A DNA stretch of 20,089 bases from JARDZI01 sp041639705 (lineage in GTDB: Bacteria > Bacillota > Clostridia > Clostridiales > Caloramatoraceae): contig JBEQBT010000030.1 in NCBI GenBank assembly GCA_041639705.1, positions 1-20,089 of the forward strand, written 5' to 3'. Position 1 is the first letter of the stretch. Each line of letters opens with the position of its first letter. Shown one piece after another: positions 1 through 6,471 of this stretch. Below the pieces are notes generated by a model. The model was not told the DNA's origin and ran no database searches. It saw nothing but the letters and a program-made list of their open reading frames with translations. Position numbers and translations under genes: made by a program.

Positions 1-17
1 GTGTGCTCTTCCGATCT
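1..17 (+). other. Illumina adapter remnant at contig end
   Basis: The first 17 bases, GTGTGCTCTTCCGATCT, are identical to the 3' end of the standard Illumina TruSeq read-2 adapter. Coding sequence of the next gene starts immediately after it and is open to the junction. These bases are therefore library adapter left untrimmed at the end of an assembled contig, not genomic DNA. Confidence 0.95.
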
Positions 18-328
18 CAGATGTTTTGAAAGGACAGTCTGTTCACCCTGAAGTTACACTTATTGTTACACCTGCTTCCAGTAAGATTGCCAATGAAATG
101 GATCAGATGGGAATAACTTCAATCCTAAGGAACAGCGGAGGGGTTATCATGCCACCTGGCTGCGGTCCTTGTCCAGGGAAGCATTTTGGAGTACTGTCTG
201 AGAGTGATGTGGCTATTACAACTACTATTCGTAATTCCCCTGGGAGAATAGGTGCTAAGGAAGCCGAAATTTACCTTGCATCCCCATTGAGCGTAGCTCA
301 GGCTGCAATCAAAGGGGTAATCTATTAA
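18..328 (+). CDS. aconitase-superfamily large subunit (LeuC/HacA type), C-terminal fragment
   Basis: This is the last ~103 codons of a 4Fe-4S hydro-lyase large subunit of the 3-isopropylmalate dehydratase/homoaconitase type. The frame is open from base 18, so the gene is cut by the contig edge and the TTG at 26 is not its start. Visible family signatures are IVTPASSKI, the Fe-S ligand motif GCGPCPGKH, the TTTIRNSPGRIG segment (usually RNFPGRMG, so Phe is Ser here) and the closing IYLASPLSVAQAAIKG. The large subunit normally pairs with a separate small swivelling subunit that supplies the rest of the active site. No such gene follows, because a strong terminator comes 40 bases later, so any leuD-like partner would lie upstream. 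Substrate cannot be decided from this fragment (isopropylmalate, homoaconitate, dimethylmalate or another 2-hydroxyacid). Confidence 0.85.
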
Positions 329-367
329 CAGTAAGTCATCAAGAAATTAAGTAAAGAGTTAAAACTA

Positions 368-397
368 GAAAGCTGCAATTAAGCAGCTTTCTTTTTT
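368..397 (+). terminator. intrinsic terminator of the aconitase-type gene
   Basis: A perfect 9-bp stem, GAAAGCTGC paired with GCAGCTTTC around the loop AATTAA, is followed directly by six T residues (392-397). It sits 40 bases after the stop codon and ends that transcription unit. Confidence 0.9.
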
Positions 398-411
398 ACG
401 CAGTGAATTAA

Positions 412-567
412 GAGGGAAGATCGGCAAGGGATAAACATCCTAAATTATCTATGGTGGGTGTTCAAGATTGCTTTACAGAATCTGGTGTGACTTCCGAAGT
501 AAAGAATAAATATGGCTTGAATGTTGAAAATATTATGGAACATGTAAAGAGAGTTCTAGAATTTTAA
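412..567 (+). pseudogene. transketolase C-terminal remnant
   Basis: The frame opens after a stop at 409-411 and runs to TAA at 565-567. From the ATG at 451 it reads MVGVQDCFTESGV, then KYGLNVENIMEHVK and VLEF. This matches the last ~40 residues of transketolase C-terminal subunits, where a (M)VGVQDxFxESG motif is followed by a KYGLTAEDI-like helix. The upstream residues lose similarity at once and no ribosome site precedes the ATG. A stand-alone 38-residue piece could not bind thiamine diphosphate or act as an enzyme. I read it as the 3' scar of a deleted transketolase gene; the family call rests on about 35 residues. Confidence 0.6.
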
Positions 568-570
568 TAA

Positions 571-617
571 AAGGTACCACCATATGAATTTATTGAAATC
601 TCATAAGGTGGTACCTT
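571..617. repeat. long imperfect inverted repeat (hairpin)
   Basis: AAGGTACCACCATATGA (571-587) pairs with TCATAAGGTGGTACCTT (601-617), 16 of 17 positions, around a 13-base loop. No T-run follows, so it is not a standard terminator. It lies directly after the transketolase scar and may be a remnant of a REP-like or IS-end sequence. A weaker stem at 667-675/692-700 with T's at 707-712 lies in the same gap. I see no gene between 568 and 764. Confidence 0.6.
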
Positions 618-764
618 ACTTGACATGAGGCCAGTTACTTATTGCTTAGAAAAAATAAGAAGTCCCATTCATAGAGACGAGTAAATAACTATCTATGAAT
701 ATAGGCTTTTTTATTTAGTAAAATACCTTATATTATACAAACATAAAGCAAGGATTCTTTCCTA

Positions 765-1247
765 CTATTGCTTACCAATCAATTCCATTATTCTCTCCTC
801 AAGCTTTGAAGGGCTTGTAGTTGGTGCGAATCTATCCACTACATTGCCCTTGGAATCAACAAGGAATTTAGTGAAATTCCACTTTATCGCGTCTCCCAGT
901 ATTCCTTTTTTCTGGTCAACTAGGTGCTTGAACAGGGGATGGGCATTAGGTCCTTTAACGTCAATCTTCTCAAATAGGGGAAAAGTAACACCGTAATTGA
1001 TTTCACAGAAGCTTTTAATTTCTTCACTTTTTCCGGGTTCTTGATTTGCAAATTGATTTGATGGGAAGCCAAGTATTTCAAACTTTTGGTTTCCTAATTT
1101 TTCATACAATGCCTGAAGCTCCTTGTACTGTGGTGTAAAGCCGCACTTGCTTGCGGTATTTACTATTAAAAGTACCTTGCCTTCATAATCCTTTAAACTC
1201 TGGTCATCTCCATCAATGGTTTTTGCTGTTATATCATATATTGACAT
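765..1247 (-). CDS. thiol-dependent glutathione peroxidase (BtuE/GPx family)
   Basis: This 160-residue protein has the usual length of bacterial GPx-family peroxidases, which reduce hydrogen peroxide and organic or lipid hydroperoxides in the cytoplasm. The catalytic set is complete: Cys35 in NTASKCGFTPQ (selenocysteine in animal GPx1-4), Gln69 in FANQEPG, and Trp123-Asn124 in IKWNFTKFLV. Cys81, 46 residues after the peroxidatic Cys, sits where thioredoxin-dependent members carry their resolving cysteine, so thioredoxin rather than glutathione is the likely reductant (inference from family). The start is fixed by GGGAGG (complement of 1255-1260) seven bases upstream of the ATG. It is transcribed away from the OhrR-like gene and shares its 162-bp control region, which suggests hydroperoxide-inducible expression. 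There is no convincing terminator downstream. Confidence 0.93.
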   Translation of the reverse strand: MSIYDITAKTIDGDDQSLKDYEGKVLLIVNTASKCGFTPQYKELQALYEKLGNQKFEILGFPSNQFANQEPGKSEEIKSFCEINYGVTFPLFEKIDVKGPNAHPLFKHLVDQKKGILGDAIKWNFTKFLVDSKGNVVDRFAPTTSPSKLEERIMELIGKQ

Positions 1248-1279
1248 TTTGTAACCTCCCTTAAGTTATTATTAATATT

Positions 1280-1308
1280 ATTATATCATAAAATACATTG
1301 TACACAAT
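1280..1308 (-). promoter_or_regulatory. candidate promoter of the glutathione peroxidase gene
   Basis: On the minus strand a perfect TATAAT lies at 1285-1280, 32 bases before the start codon. A weak -35-like ATTGTG (complement of 1303-1308) sits 17 bases upstream of it. The -35 side abuts the AATTG-rich inverted repeats expected for OhrR binding. Confidence 0.5.
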
Positions 1309-1309
1309 A

Positions 1310-1332
1310 CAATTTTACAAAATTGAATTGTG
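1310..1332. promoter_or_regulatory. candidate OhrR operator
   Basis: Bases 1319-1331, AAAATTGAATTGT, match the core of the Bacillus OhrR operator (ACAATTnAATTGT) at all but one position. An overlapping near-palindrome, CAATTTT-AC-AAAATTG (1310-1325), gives a second possible half-site pairing. The site lies between the two divergent promoters and could control both. The consensus is recalled from knowledge, not searched here. Confidence 0.55.
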
Positions 1333-1341
1333 AAATATATA

Positions 1342-1370
1342 TTAACATGTTACTGAATTTCCTTTATAAT
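1342..1370 (+). promoter_or_regulatory. promoter of the ohrR-like gene
   Basis: TTAACA (1342-1347) and TATAAT (1365-1370) are separated by 17 bases, close to an ideal sigma-A promoter. The start codon is 39 bases further on and the candidate operator lies just upstream of the -35 box. Confidence 0.7.
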
Positions 1371-1409
1371 ATAAGTTAAGCGAAAAGTTAATGTAGGAGA
1401 TGAAAGAAT

Positions 1410-1853
1410 ATGATAAGAGATGGTGGTTTAAAGCTTGAAAATCAGCTTTGCTTTTCTATATATGCTGCCTCAAGGGCACTAACAAAGAAATATCGACCCT
1501 ATCTTGACAATCTTGGGATAACCTACCCGCAGTACCTTGTAATGATGGTGCTCTGGGAAAGGGAAGTAATATCCTTAAAGGAACTTGGTAATAAGCTGTA
1601 TCTTGATTCAGGAACCCTGACTCCACTTTTGAAGAGAATGGAGAGCATGGAACTTTTAAAAAGGGAGCGTTCAAAGGAGGATGAGAGGATTCTTTGTGTA
1701 ACAATTACTGAAAAGGGAATTAAAATGAAGAAAAAGGCAATAGAAATACCTGAATGTATTTTGAAATCCTTAAATAACGAAATATCATTTCTTTCAGAAT
1801 TGAAGAGTAACATAGACAAGCTTTTATTGGATATGAAGGTTAAGGAAGAATAA
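1410..1853 (+). CDS. ohrR: OhrR-type MarR-family organic hydroperoxide repressor
   Basis: This 147-residue winged-helix regulator belongs to the MarR family. OhrR dimers repress peroxide-defence genes until an organic hydroperoxide oxidises an N-terminal cysteine. The diagnostic block is present: LENQLCFSIYAASRALTK, then YRPYL and LGITYPQYLVMMVLWE. Cys14, Tyr28 and Tyr39 match Cys15, Tyr29 and Tyr40 of Bacillus subtilis OhrR with a constant offset of one. The recognition helix is near LDSGTLTPLLKRME (66-78) and the wing near RSKEDERILCVTIT (87-100). Cys116 lies about 100 residues after Cys14, close to the spacing of the resolving cysteine in two-cysteine OhrR proteins, so either mechanism is possible. 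AGGAGA (1395-1400) supports the ATG at 1410. The divergent neighbour is a GPx-family peroxidase rather than the usual ohr, and it is the obvious target. Confidence 0.9.
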   Translation: MIRDGGLKLENQLCFSIYAASRALTKKYRPYLDNLGITYPQYLVMMVLWEREVISLKELGNKLYLDSGTLTPLLKRMESMELLKRERSKEDERILCVTITEKGIKMKKKAIEIPECILKSLNNEISFLSELKSNIDKLLLDMKVKEE

Positions 1854-1896
1854 AAAATTAAAAGGAAGATTAGTTTTGCAATATTCTACACTATGT

Positions 1897-1918
1897 AAAC
1901 ACTAAGTAACTGTCCCCT
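1897..1918 (-). repeat. REP/IS-end-like motif, copy 1
   Basis: Read on the minus strand this is AGGGGACAGTTACTTAGTGT plus TT. A 21-base near copy lies on the plus strand at 6320-6340 (AGGGACATATACTTAGTGTT plus T). The two are in opposite orientation about 4.4 kb apart, and both lie in gene-poor, decayed DNA. They resemble conserved ends of IS200/RAYT-type elements, but no transposase accompanies either one. Confidence 0.5.
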
Positions 1919-1963
1919 TAGGTAATAGGTAATGCATTGTAGAGCATTATAGGAGGTGCTTTT

Positions 1964-2156
1964 ATGTATAGATATGCAAATAAGATTATAGCAAATAGAA
2001 TTGCTGAAATTCAACAAAGGCAGTTTCAAATATTAAATTACTTGGATTCTAAAAGGAAATTATCATTGAGTTACAGAAAGAAAATATGAATAGTTTAATG
2101 ATAGCATTGAACAGGAAAAAGAAGAGTTAGAAAGGATTTTAAAAGAGGATAGTTAA
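1964..2156 (+). pseudogene. small helical protein gene, probably broken
   Basis: An excellent ribosome site, AGGAGGT (1951-1957), precedes an ATG at 1964. The frame encodes MYRYANKIIANRIAEIQQRQ and on to a TGA at 2087-2089, 41 residues rich in Lys, Arg, Gln and Ile. In another frame 2093-2156 continues as a charged helix (FNDSIEQEKEELERILKEDS) to a TAA at 2154-2156. The two halves look like one ~63-residue helical protein disrupted by a frame change and stop codons near 2087-2092. Alternatively the 41-residue protein is the real product. I do not recognise the family. Confidence 0.4.
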
Positions 2157-2434
2157 TTCATTTCTGAGGATTCCTTGATTCTTAGGTTACAGGGGAGCTG
2201 TTGAGAGCAATTCGACAAGTAGTTTTTAATATAATTGAGCAAATGCCATTATAGCTACTATCAAAGTAAGCGTTGATAAAATATCACCATATGCTCCTGT
2301 CTTCTGCTATTTTTACTCGAATAGTTTTGGGATTAACTTAAAAAAGCTTTTAGAACAAAATGCACTCTGGTAAGATTATAATATAATGGAATAATATTTA
2401 TACAGGGTTTATAATCCATGGAGGAGTGAAATAT
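2157..2434. other. gene-free stretch before the coiled-coil gene
   Basis: No intact gene is visible. On the minus strand 2306-2226 reads a 26-residue hydrophobic C-terminal-like peptide (GAYGDILSTLTLIVAIMAFA, then QLY, stop) with no start codon, perhaps a scar of a small membrane protein gene. Two overlapping TATAAT sequences (2377-2382 and 2382-2387) 48 to 58 bases before the next start codon are the best promoter candidates for the downstream cluster. No good -35 box is evident. Confidence 0.4.
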
Positions 2435-3577
2435 ATGTCTAAATCGGCAAAGATAAAAGTAATTCTGATTATTATATTTGTTGTATCTTTTAACCAGATT
2501 TTTTTTAGTACAAGCAAAGCTTTGGGTAAAGTAGATCCACTCGGTGTTGTTAAAGAAAAGTTGAATGTAATTTCTGATGAGGAAAAGAAAATACTGCAAA
2601 AGCTATTTATACTGGCTCAGGAGATTGAGGTGGCAGAAGGGAAGGAAAAAACTATTTCCCGGGAGATAGAAAATATTAATGGAGAAATAAAGGATTTTGA
2701 AGCTAAAATTCTAGGGGCAGAAAATGCATATTCAAAAAAACAGGAAGGCCTTAAGCAAATCCTCAAAAGTTATCAGAGGATGGGACCTGGCTCTTATTTT
2801 GAAATAATTATGAATTCAGACAGTCTTAGCTCATTTCTTCAAAGGCTAAATACATTGAGGGATCTCACCCGAAACACTGGAGAACTTATGAAACAGCTGG
2901 AGAGAAGCAGAGATGAGTTGTACACAGAGAAAAAAATACTGGGTGAAAAACTCCTGTTATTAAAAGAAAAGCAAAATCAATCAATAGAAGCACTTGATAA
3001 AAAGCTGAAGTTAAAGAAGGAGATGGAAGATTACCTGGCATCCATGAAAGAAGAAAGGGAGCTTTATCAGGGACAGCTTGACAGTCTGCAGAGTAGGATG
3101 AAGGACCTGAAGCTCTTTTTATCAAAGACTACAGAGGAGTTTTCCAGTCTTATCGAAAATGGAAGCGTTCCACCGGAGGCATTGAGAATATCCTTTTCTC
3201 TGCCCGAAATTAAAGCATTTTTAGATGATAAAGTATTAAATGACATAATTGCAAAGCAGCCAAACCTGCCAAGGATGTTGTTTGAATTTAATTCCGGAAA
3301 AGTCCAAATGAGTTTTCCCGAGAAGGACCTTATCCTGGTAGGGACATTTGTAATTGTTGACGGTCACACTTTAAAGTTCATGGCAGAGGAGGGCAGCTTT
3401 TACGGAATGCCCCTGGAGCCTGAGTACATAAAAGAAATATTCAGCCAAGGTGAACTGGAGCTGGATTTTGAACCCCTGCTTATGGGCAGTACAATAAAAT
3501 CCATAGAGGTTAAGGAAGGTTATCTGGAGTTCTCGGTTAAGCTTAATTTATTTAGTTTGTTACAGGGGAGGATATAA
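2435..3577 (+). CDS. secreted coiled-coil protein upstream of FtsEX (PcsB/CwlO/EnvC-like N-terminus, no hydrolase domain)
   Basis: The product is about 380 residues. I prefer the ATG at 2435 to the in-frame GTG at 2426, because that GTG is part of the ribosome site GGAGGAG (2420-2426). The N-terminus is a signal peptide or anchor (MSKSAKIK, then a hydrophobic run to about residue 25). Residues ~45-240 are two long charged coiled coils around a central YQRMGPGSYFEIIMNSDSLS then FLQRL segment. That segment resembles the hinge in the coiled-coil domains of PcsB and CwlO, which FtsX uses to activate peptidoglycan hydrolases. The last ~135 residues contain no CHAP, NlpC/P60 or LytM motif. They form a beta-rich region with alternating hydrophobics (for example VQMSFPEKDLILVGTFVIVD), vaguely like DUF2993/LmeA lipid-binding folds. 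ftsE starts 2 bases after the stop. I infer an extracytoplasmic FtsX partner that recruits or gates a separate hydrolase. Confidence 0.75.
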   Translation: MSKSAKIKVILIIIFVVSFNQIFFSTSKALGKVDPLGVVKEKLNVISDEEKKILQKLFILAQEIEVAEGKEKTISREIENINGEIKDFEAKILGAENAYSKKQEGLKQILKSYQRMGPGSYFEIIMNSDSLSSFLQRLNTLRDLTRNTGELMKQLERSRDELYTEKKILGEKLLLLKEKQNQSIEALDKKLKLKKEMEDYLASMKEERELYQGQLDSLQSRMKDLKLFLSKTTEEFSSLIENGSVPPEALRISFSLPEIKAFLDDKVLNDIIAKQPNLPRMLFEFNSGKVQMSFPEKDLILVGTFVIVDGHTLKFMAEEGSFYGMPLEPEYIKEIFSQGELELDFEPLLMGSTIKSIEVKEGYLEFSVKLNLFSLLQGRI

Positions 3578-3578
3578 A

Positions 3579-4250
3579 ATGATAGAAGCAAAAGGAGTTT
3601 ATTTAAGGTATCCCGATGGTACTCTTGCCCTAAATAATATTGACCTTAAGGTTGAGCCTGGAGATTTGGTATATATCACAGGACCTAGTGGCTCCGGGAA
3701 AACCAGCCTGCTGAAGCTTTTAATGGGTATAGAATATCCTACTGAAGGAACTTTAAGTGTACTTGGTCAGAGCATGACTATTGAACAGGCTACTGGGATT
3801 AGAAAACTCAGAATGACAATGGGACCTGTTTTTCAAGAATTCAGAGTGATAAAGGGGAGAACAGCCATTGAAAATGTTATGATGGGCATGAGGTTTTTAG
3901 ATATTCCAAAGGGACAGCTAAAGGAAAATGCCAGTACCGCACTGGATAGGGTAGGTCTAAAGCATAAGGAGCTTTCATTGGTGGATAATCTGTCCTGGGG
4001 AGAATGTCAAAGGGTTGCCATTGCCCGTGCAGTTGCAAGAAAGCCTGCTATTATAATGGCAGATGAACCTACAGGTAATTTGGACAAGGCTAATGCATTG
4101 AAAATATTAGAGCTTTTGGTTTCTTTAAAGGATGAAAATACAGCGGTAATTATCACCACCCACGCAACTCATTTGATTGAGAGAGAAAAATACGGGAAGC
4201 ACATTCAGATAGATGGGGGAAGTATCCCTAAAAGGACGGGGTTGATTTAA
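3579..4250 (+). CDS. ftsE: FtsE, cell-division ABC transporter-like ATPase
   Basis: This 223-residue ATPase is the cytoplasmic partner of FtsX. FtsEX does not transport; it uses ATP to switch peptidoglycan hydrolases on the outside of the membrane at the division site or side wall. Motifs in order: Walker A GPSGSGKT (35-42), Q-loop Gln86 in the FtsE-typical PVFQEFRVI, signature LSWGECQRVAIARA (138-151), Walker B AIIMADEP (157-164) with catalytic Glu163, D-loop NLD (167-169) and H-loop His195. The signature is normally LSGGEQQRV. Here the first Gly is Trp (codon TGG, one base from GGG) and the following Gln is Cys. GGGGAGG (3565-3571) is the ribosome site, overlapping the end of the upstream gene. 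The downstream ftsX ATG begins one base after the stop. The three genes form one operon. Confidence 0.92.
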   Translation: MIEAKGVYLRYPDGTLALNNIDLKVEPGDLVYITGPSGSGKTSLLKLLMGIEYPTEGTLSVLGQSMTIEQATGIRKLRMTMGPVFQEFRVIKGRTAIENVMMGMRFLDIPKGQLKENASTALDRVGLKHKELSLVDNLSWGECQRVAIARAVARKPAIIMADEPTGNLDKANALKILELLVSLKDENTAVIITTHATHLIEREKYGKHIQIDGGSIPKRTGLI

Positions 4251-4251
4251 T

Positions 4252-5139
4252 ATGAAGAATATTATTCGTAATAAGAGCTATTTTATAAAAGAAGCCAAAA
4301 CTATGCTAGGACTAAATGTAATTTCTAATATCCTTTCCATTTTGAGCATAGGATTCATATTTTTTATACTTGCCCTGGTGCTTTCAGGTTGGAAGGTAAG
4401 CAGCAGCATTGTTGAAACTATTCAGGGGGAAGCAGAAATAAACGTATATTATGTAGAAAATACTGGAGATGCGGTTGCTGCAAAGCTGGCTGAAAGGATT
4501 AAGGCCATGGAGGGTGTTAGAGAGGTAAGGCTTGTGGATGAAGGGGAAGCATATAACAGAATGGTGGATATTCTCGGGAAGGAAGCTGCTGTTCTGAAGT
4601 ATTTAGATGATAATCCCTTCAATCCATACATAGAGGTAAAGATTCAAATGGAGAAAATGGACTCCATATTGGAAAGACTTGGAGCAATGACGGAAGTTGA
4701 ATATGTTAGAGACAACCGAGAAGTGTTGGACAGGCTTCAGGGCCTGTCAGAAGTATTGAGACTGATTGGGTATCTTATTGTTATAGCTGTCGGCATATCC
4801 ACCCTTATTATCATATCTCACATAATAAGGCTTGGAATACACAATAACAGGGAGCAAATAAGCACCTTGAGGCTGTTGGGAGCCCCGGAAGCTTTCATTG
4901 CACTTCCATTTTTGATGGAGGGTTTGGTATTAACCCTGGGAGGTGGCATATTATCATCAATAATGACCCTATTTACGATAAGGGGTATTTATGCCCGAAT
5001 GGCAGGACCTCTTCCATTCATTCCACTACCTCCACTAACCCCTCTATTATCAGGAATGATTCTAATGATTATGCTCCTAAGTGCAGGCCTTGGAATTTCA
5101 GGAAGCCTAATGGGAATGTCATCAGCAAAGGATAAATAG
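4252..5139 (+). CDS. ftsX: FtsX, cell-division membrane protein
   Basis: This 295-residue integral membrane protein has the FtsX layout. There is a short cytoplasmic N-terminus, TM1 (~24-46), an extracytoplasmic domain (~47-168) of the size that binds coiled-coil hydrolase partners, then TM2 (~169-192), TM3 (~216-243) and TM4 (~263-288). Between TM2 and TM3 is the cytoplasmic coupling segment HNNREQISTLRLLGAPEAFI, corresponding to the conserved REEI..M.LVGA region that contacts FtsE. It is nearly fused to ftsE (one base between stop and start). Bases 4823-5018, covering TM2-end to TM4-start, reappear as a degenerate copy at 7022-7214. With the upstream secreted coiled-coil protein it makes a plausible membrane-spanning switch for cell-wall cleavage. 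Confidence 0.92.
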   Translation: MKNIIRNKSYFIKEAKTMLGLNVISNILSILSIGFIFFILALVLSGWKVSSSIVETIQGEAEINVYYVENTGDAVAAKLAERIKAMEGVREVRLVDEGEAYNRMVDILGKEAAVLKYLDDNPFNPYIEVKIQMEKMDSILERLGAMTEVEYVRDNREVLDRLQGLSEVLRLIGYLIVIAVGISTLIIISHIIRLGIHNNREQISTLRLLGAPEAFIALPFLMEGLVLTLGGGILSSIMTLFTIRGIYARMAGPLPFIPLPPLTPLLSGMILMIMLLSAGLGISGSLMGMSSAKDK

Positions 5140-5184
5140 ATTAATGTAGGTAGCACCTCCTCAATTATGTTTGGAGGATTAGTT

Positions 5185-5985
5185 ATGAAAGTATTGATTT
5201 ATTATTTTACCGGCACAGGAAATTCGTTGCTTATTGCAAGGAAAATTGCAGAACGTATTGGTGATTCCGTGCTGAGATCGGTTACCCAGCTTATTGAATC
5301 TATAAAGAATGAGGCTTCTACAGATTCCATTTTAATTAATACCGATGCAATCGGTTTTGTCTTTCCTGTATACTTTGACAGAATCCCAGGGATTATACAG
5401 AAGACAATAGAGAAAAGCCATTTTAATAAAGCACAGTATTTCTTTACTGTTACCACTAGTGGCGAAGAGACAGAGAATGCGCTCTATGATATGGATTCTA
5501 TATTACGATCTAGCGGAATTAGGCTTAATTATGGAAAAAATGTTGTTATGGCTGACAACAGTATCATACTAAAGACTCCCCAAAATAAGGCTGATAAACG
5601 GCTGCAACAAATTGATGAAACGGCTGATGAAATTGCCACAGCAGTGATCAAGTTAACTAAAATCCGAAAGGCATTTAAGCACAGGATCTCCTTATCTATG
5701 ATGGGTAAGATTAGTAAATTTCCATTGGTGCACTATTACAAAGCAGAGAAAAGAATGGTTGATACAGCACGATGCAACAGATGTGGAATATGTTCTAAGA
5801 TTTGCCCAGCAGGAAATATTTCCATGACAGATGGAGAAGTGAAGATTGGAGAAGATTGTCAATGGTGTTTTGCTTGCTTGAACTGGTGTTCACAAAAGGC
5901 AATCAAATTTGGAAGGATAGATCCATCAAATAGAGGTCAGTATCGCTGTCCAGGCATGAGGGCAAGTTATATTGTGGGCAAATAA
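5185..5985 (+). CDS. EFR1-family ferredoxin-flavodoxin fusion protein
   Basis: The 266-residue protein fuses an N-terminal flavodoxin-like domain with a C-terminal pair of [4Fe-4S] clusters. It belongs to the family annotated in Clostridia as EFR1 family ferrodoxin, whose electron-transfer partners are generally unknown. The FMN phosphate-binding loop is TGTGNS (9-14) straight after the first strand (MKVLIYYF). The cluster motifs are CNRCGICSKICP and CQWCFACLNWC, both C-x2-C-x2-C-x3-C. I chose the ATG at 5185, seven bases after GGAGGA (5172-5177), rather than the ATG at 5167, which lies upstream of that site. It follows ftsX by 45 bases with no terminator seen. It may be cotranscribed, but no functional link to division is evident. 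Confidence 0.85.
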   Translation: MKVLIYYFTGTGNSLLIARKIAERIGDSVLRSVTQLIESIKNEASTDSILINTDAIGFVFPVYFDRIPGIIQKTIEKSHFNKAQYFFTVTTSGEETENALYDMDSILRSSGIRLNYGKNVVMADNSIILKTPQNKADKRLQQIDETADEIATAVIKLTKIRKAFKHRISLSMMGKISKFPLVHYYKAEKRMVDTARCNRCGICSKICPAGNISMTDGEVKIGEDCQWCFACLNWCSQKAIKFGRIDPSNRGQYRCPGMRASYIVGK

Positions 5986-6153
5986 TAATTGATACCCGAT
6001 GAATGGACGGTGGAAATTATAAATACATTGTTAGAAAGTTCTCCAGAATTACATACTGAGTATTTAATATAATCAGCTCATACACGTAAATGATAGTAGC
6101 CACTTATTAAATAAATCTAGTCAAGGGTTATAAATTGATAAAAGGAGCCATTA
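5986..6153 (+). other. decayed intergenic DNA with a coding-like scar
   Basis: Bases 5989-6072 read as 27 residues (LIPDEWTVEIINTLLESSPE and on to TEYLI, stop) with protein-like composition but no start signal. I take it as the 3' end of a deleted gene of unknown identity. Nothing else is recognisable up to the kinase-like fragment at 6154. Confidence 0.3.
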
Positions 6154-6303
6154 ATGGTGATAAATATTGAAACGAATTATTTAAAAAATGAAATGCACTT
6201 AAATTATGGCTTCAATATTAAATCATTAGAGCCTACAGATTATGGCGCAGATAGTAATGCTGAAACCTTCAAATTACTAATAGTAATTTTATCATTATTA
6301 TAG
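6154..6303 (+). pseudogene. N-terminal scrap of an aminoglycoside-phosphotransferase-like kinase
   Basis: AAGGAG (6142-6147) precedes an ATG at 6154. The 49 codons include LNYGFNIKSLEPTDYGADSN and AETFKLL. This resembles the first strands of APH/choline-kinase fold proteins, where an NYGI-V-SLE-GADSNA-VYKV pattern builds the nucleotide-binding sheet. The rest of the kinase (HxD and DxD motifs, about 250 residues) is missing. The frame ends at a TAG that is the first base triplet of a 13-bp tandem repeat (6301-6326), so the gene was probably truncated by whatever left that repeat. The family call rests on a short match; a genuine 49-residue protein is possible. Confidence 0.4.
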
Positions 6304-6340
6304 ATTAGGGACATAGATTAGGGACATATACTTAGTGTTT
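6301..6340 (+). repeat. 13-bp tandem duplication plus REP/IS-end-like motif, copy 2
   Basis: TAGATTAGGGACA is present twice head to tail (6301-6313 and 6314-6326). The second copy runs into TATACTTAGTGTTT (6327-6340). That motif matches, inverted, the sequence at 1897-1918. It marks the point where the kinase-like frame ends. Confidence 0.6.
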
Positions 6341-6369
6341 TGTTAACCAAATACAATTACAGACCACAG

Positions 6370-6405
6370 GGGTTTAACCCTATTATTTGTACTAAGTAAG
6401 TACAA
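6370..6405 (+). repeat. two small hairpins upstream of the UPF0158 gene
   Basis: GGGTT-T-AACCC (6370-6380) and TTGTACT-AAGTA-AGTACAA (6387-6405) are consecutive perfect inverted repeats, 67 bases or more before the next start codon. They could be operator sites or transcript structure. No promoter boxes are obvious beside them. Confidence 0.45.
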
Positions 6406-6471
6406 CAGAAAAATAGGATAGGTTATAGGGTGTAATAAAATTAATAAATCATTATACGAGGAAGTGAGAAA

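Noticed and set aside
26..328. TTG at 26 as a real start codon
   Set aside because: The frame is open upstream to the adapter junction and the encoded residues match the middle of the aconitase family sequence.
571..617. T-box-like GGTGGTACC motif
   Set aside because: GGTACCACC precedes GGTGGTACC as one palindrome on both strands; there is no specifier stem, no terminator and no aminoacyl-tRNA or amino-acid gene downstream.
2426..2434. GTG at 2426 as start of the coiled-coil gene
   Set aside because: It overlaps the GGAGGAG ribosome site that is correctly spaced for the ATG at 2435.
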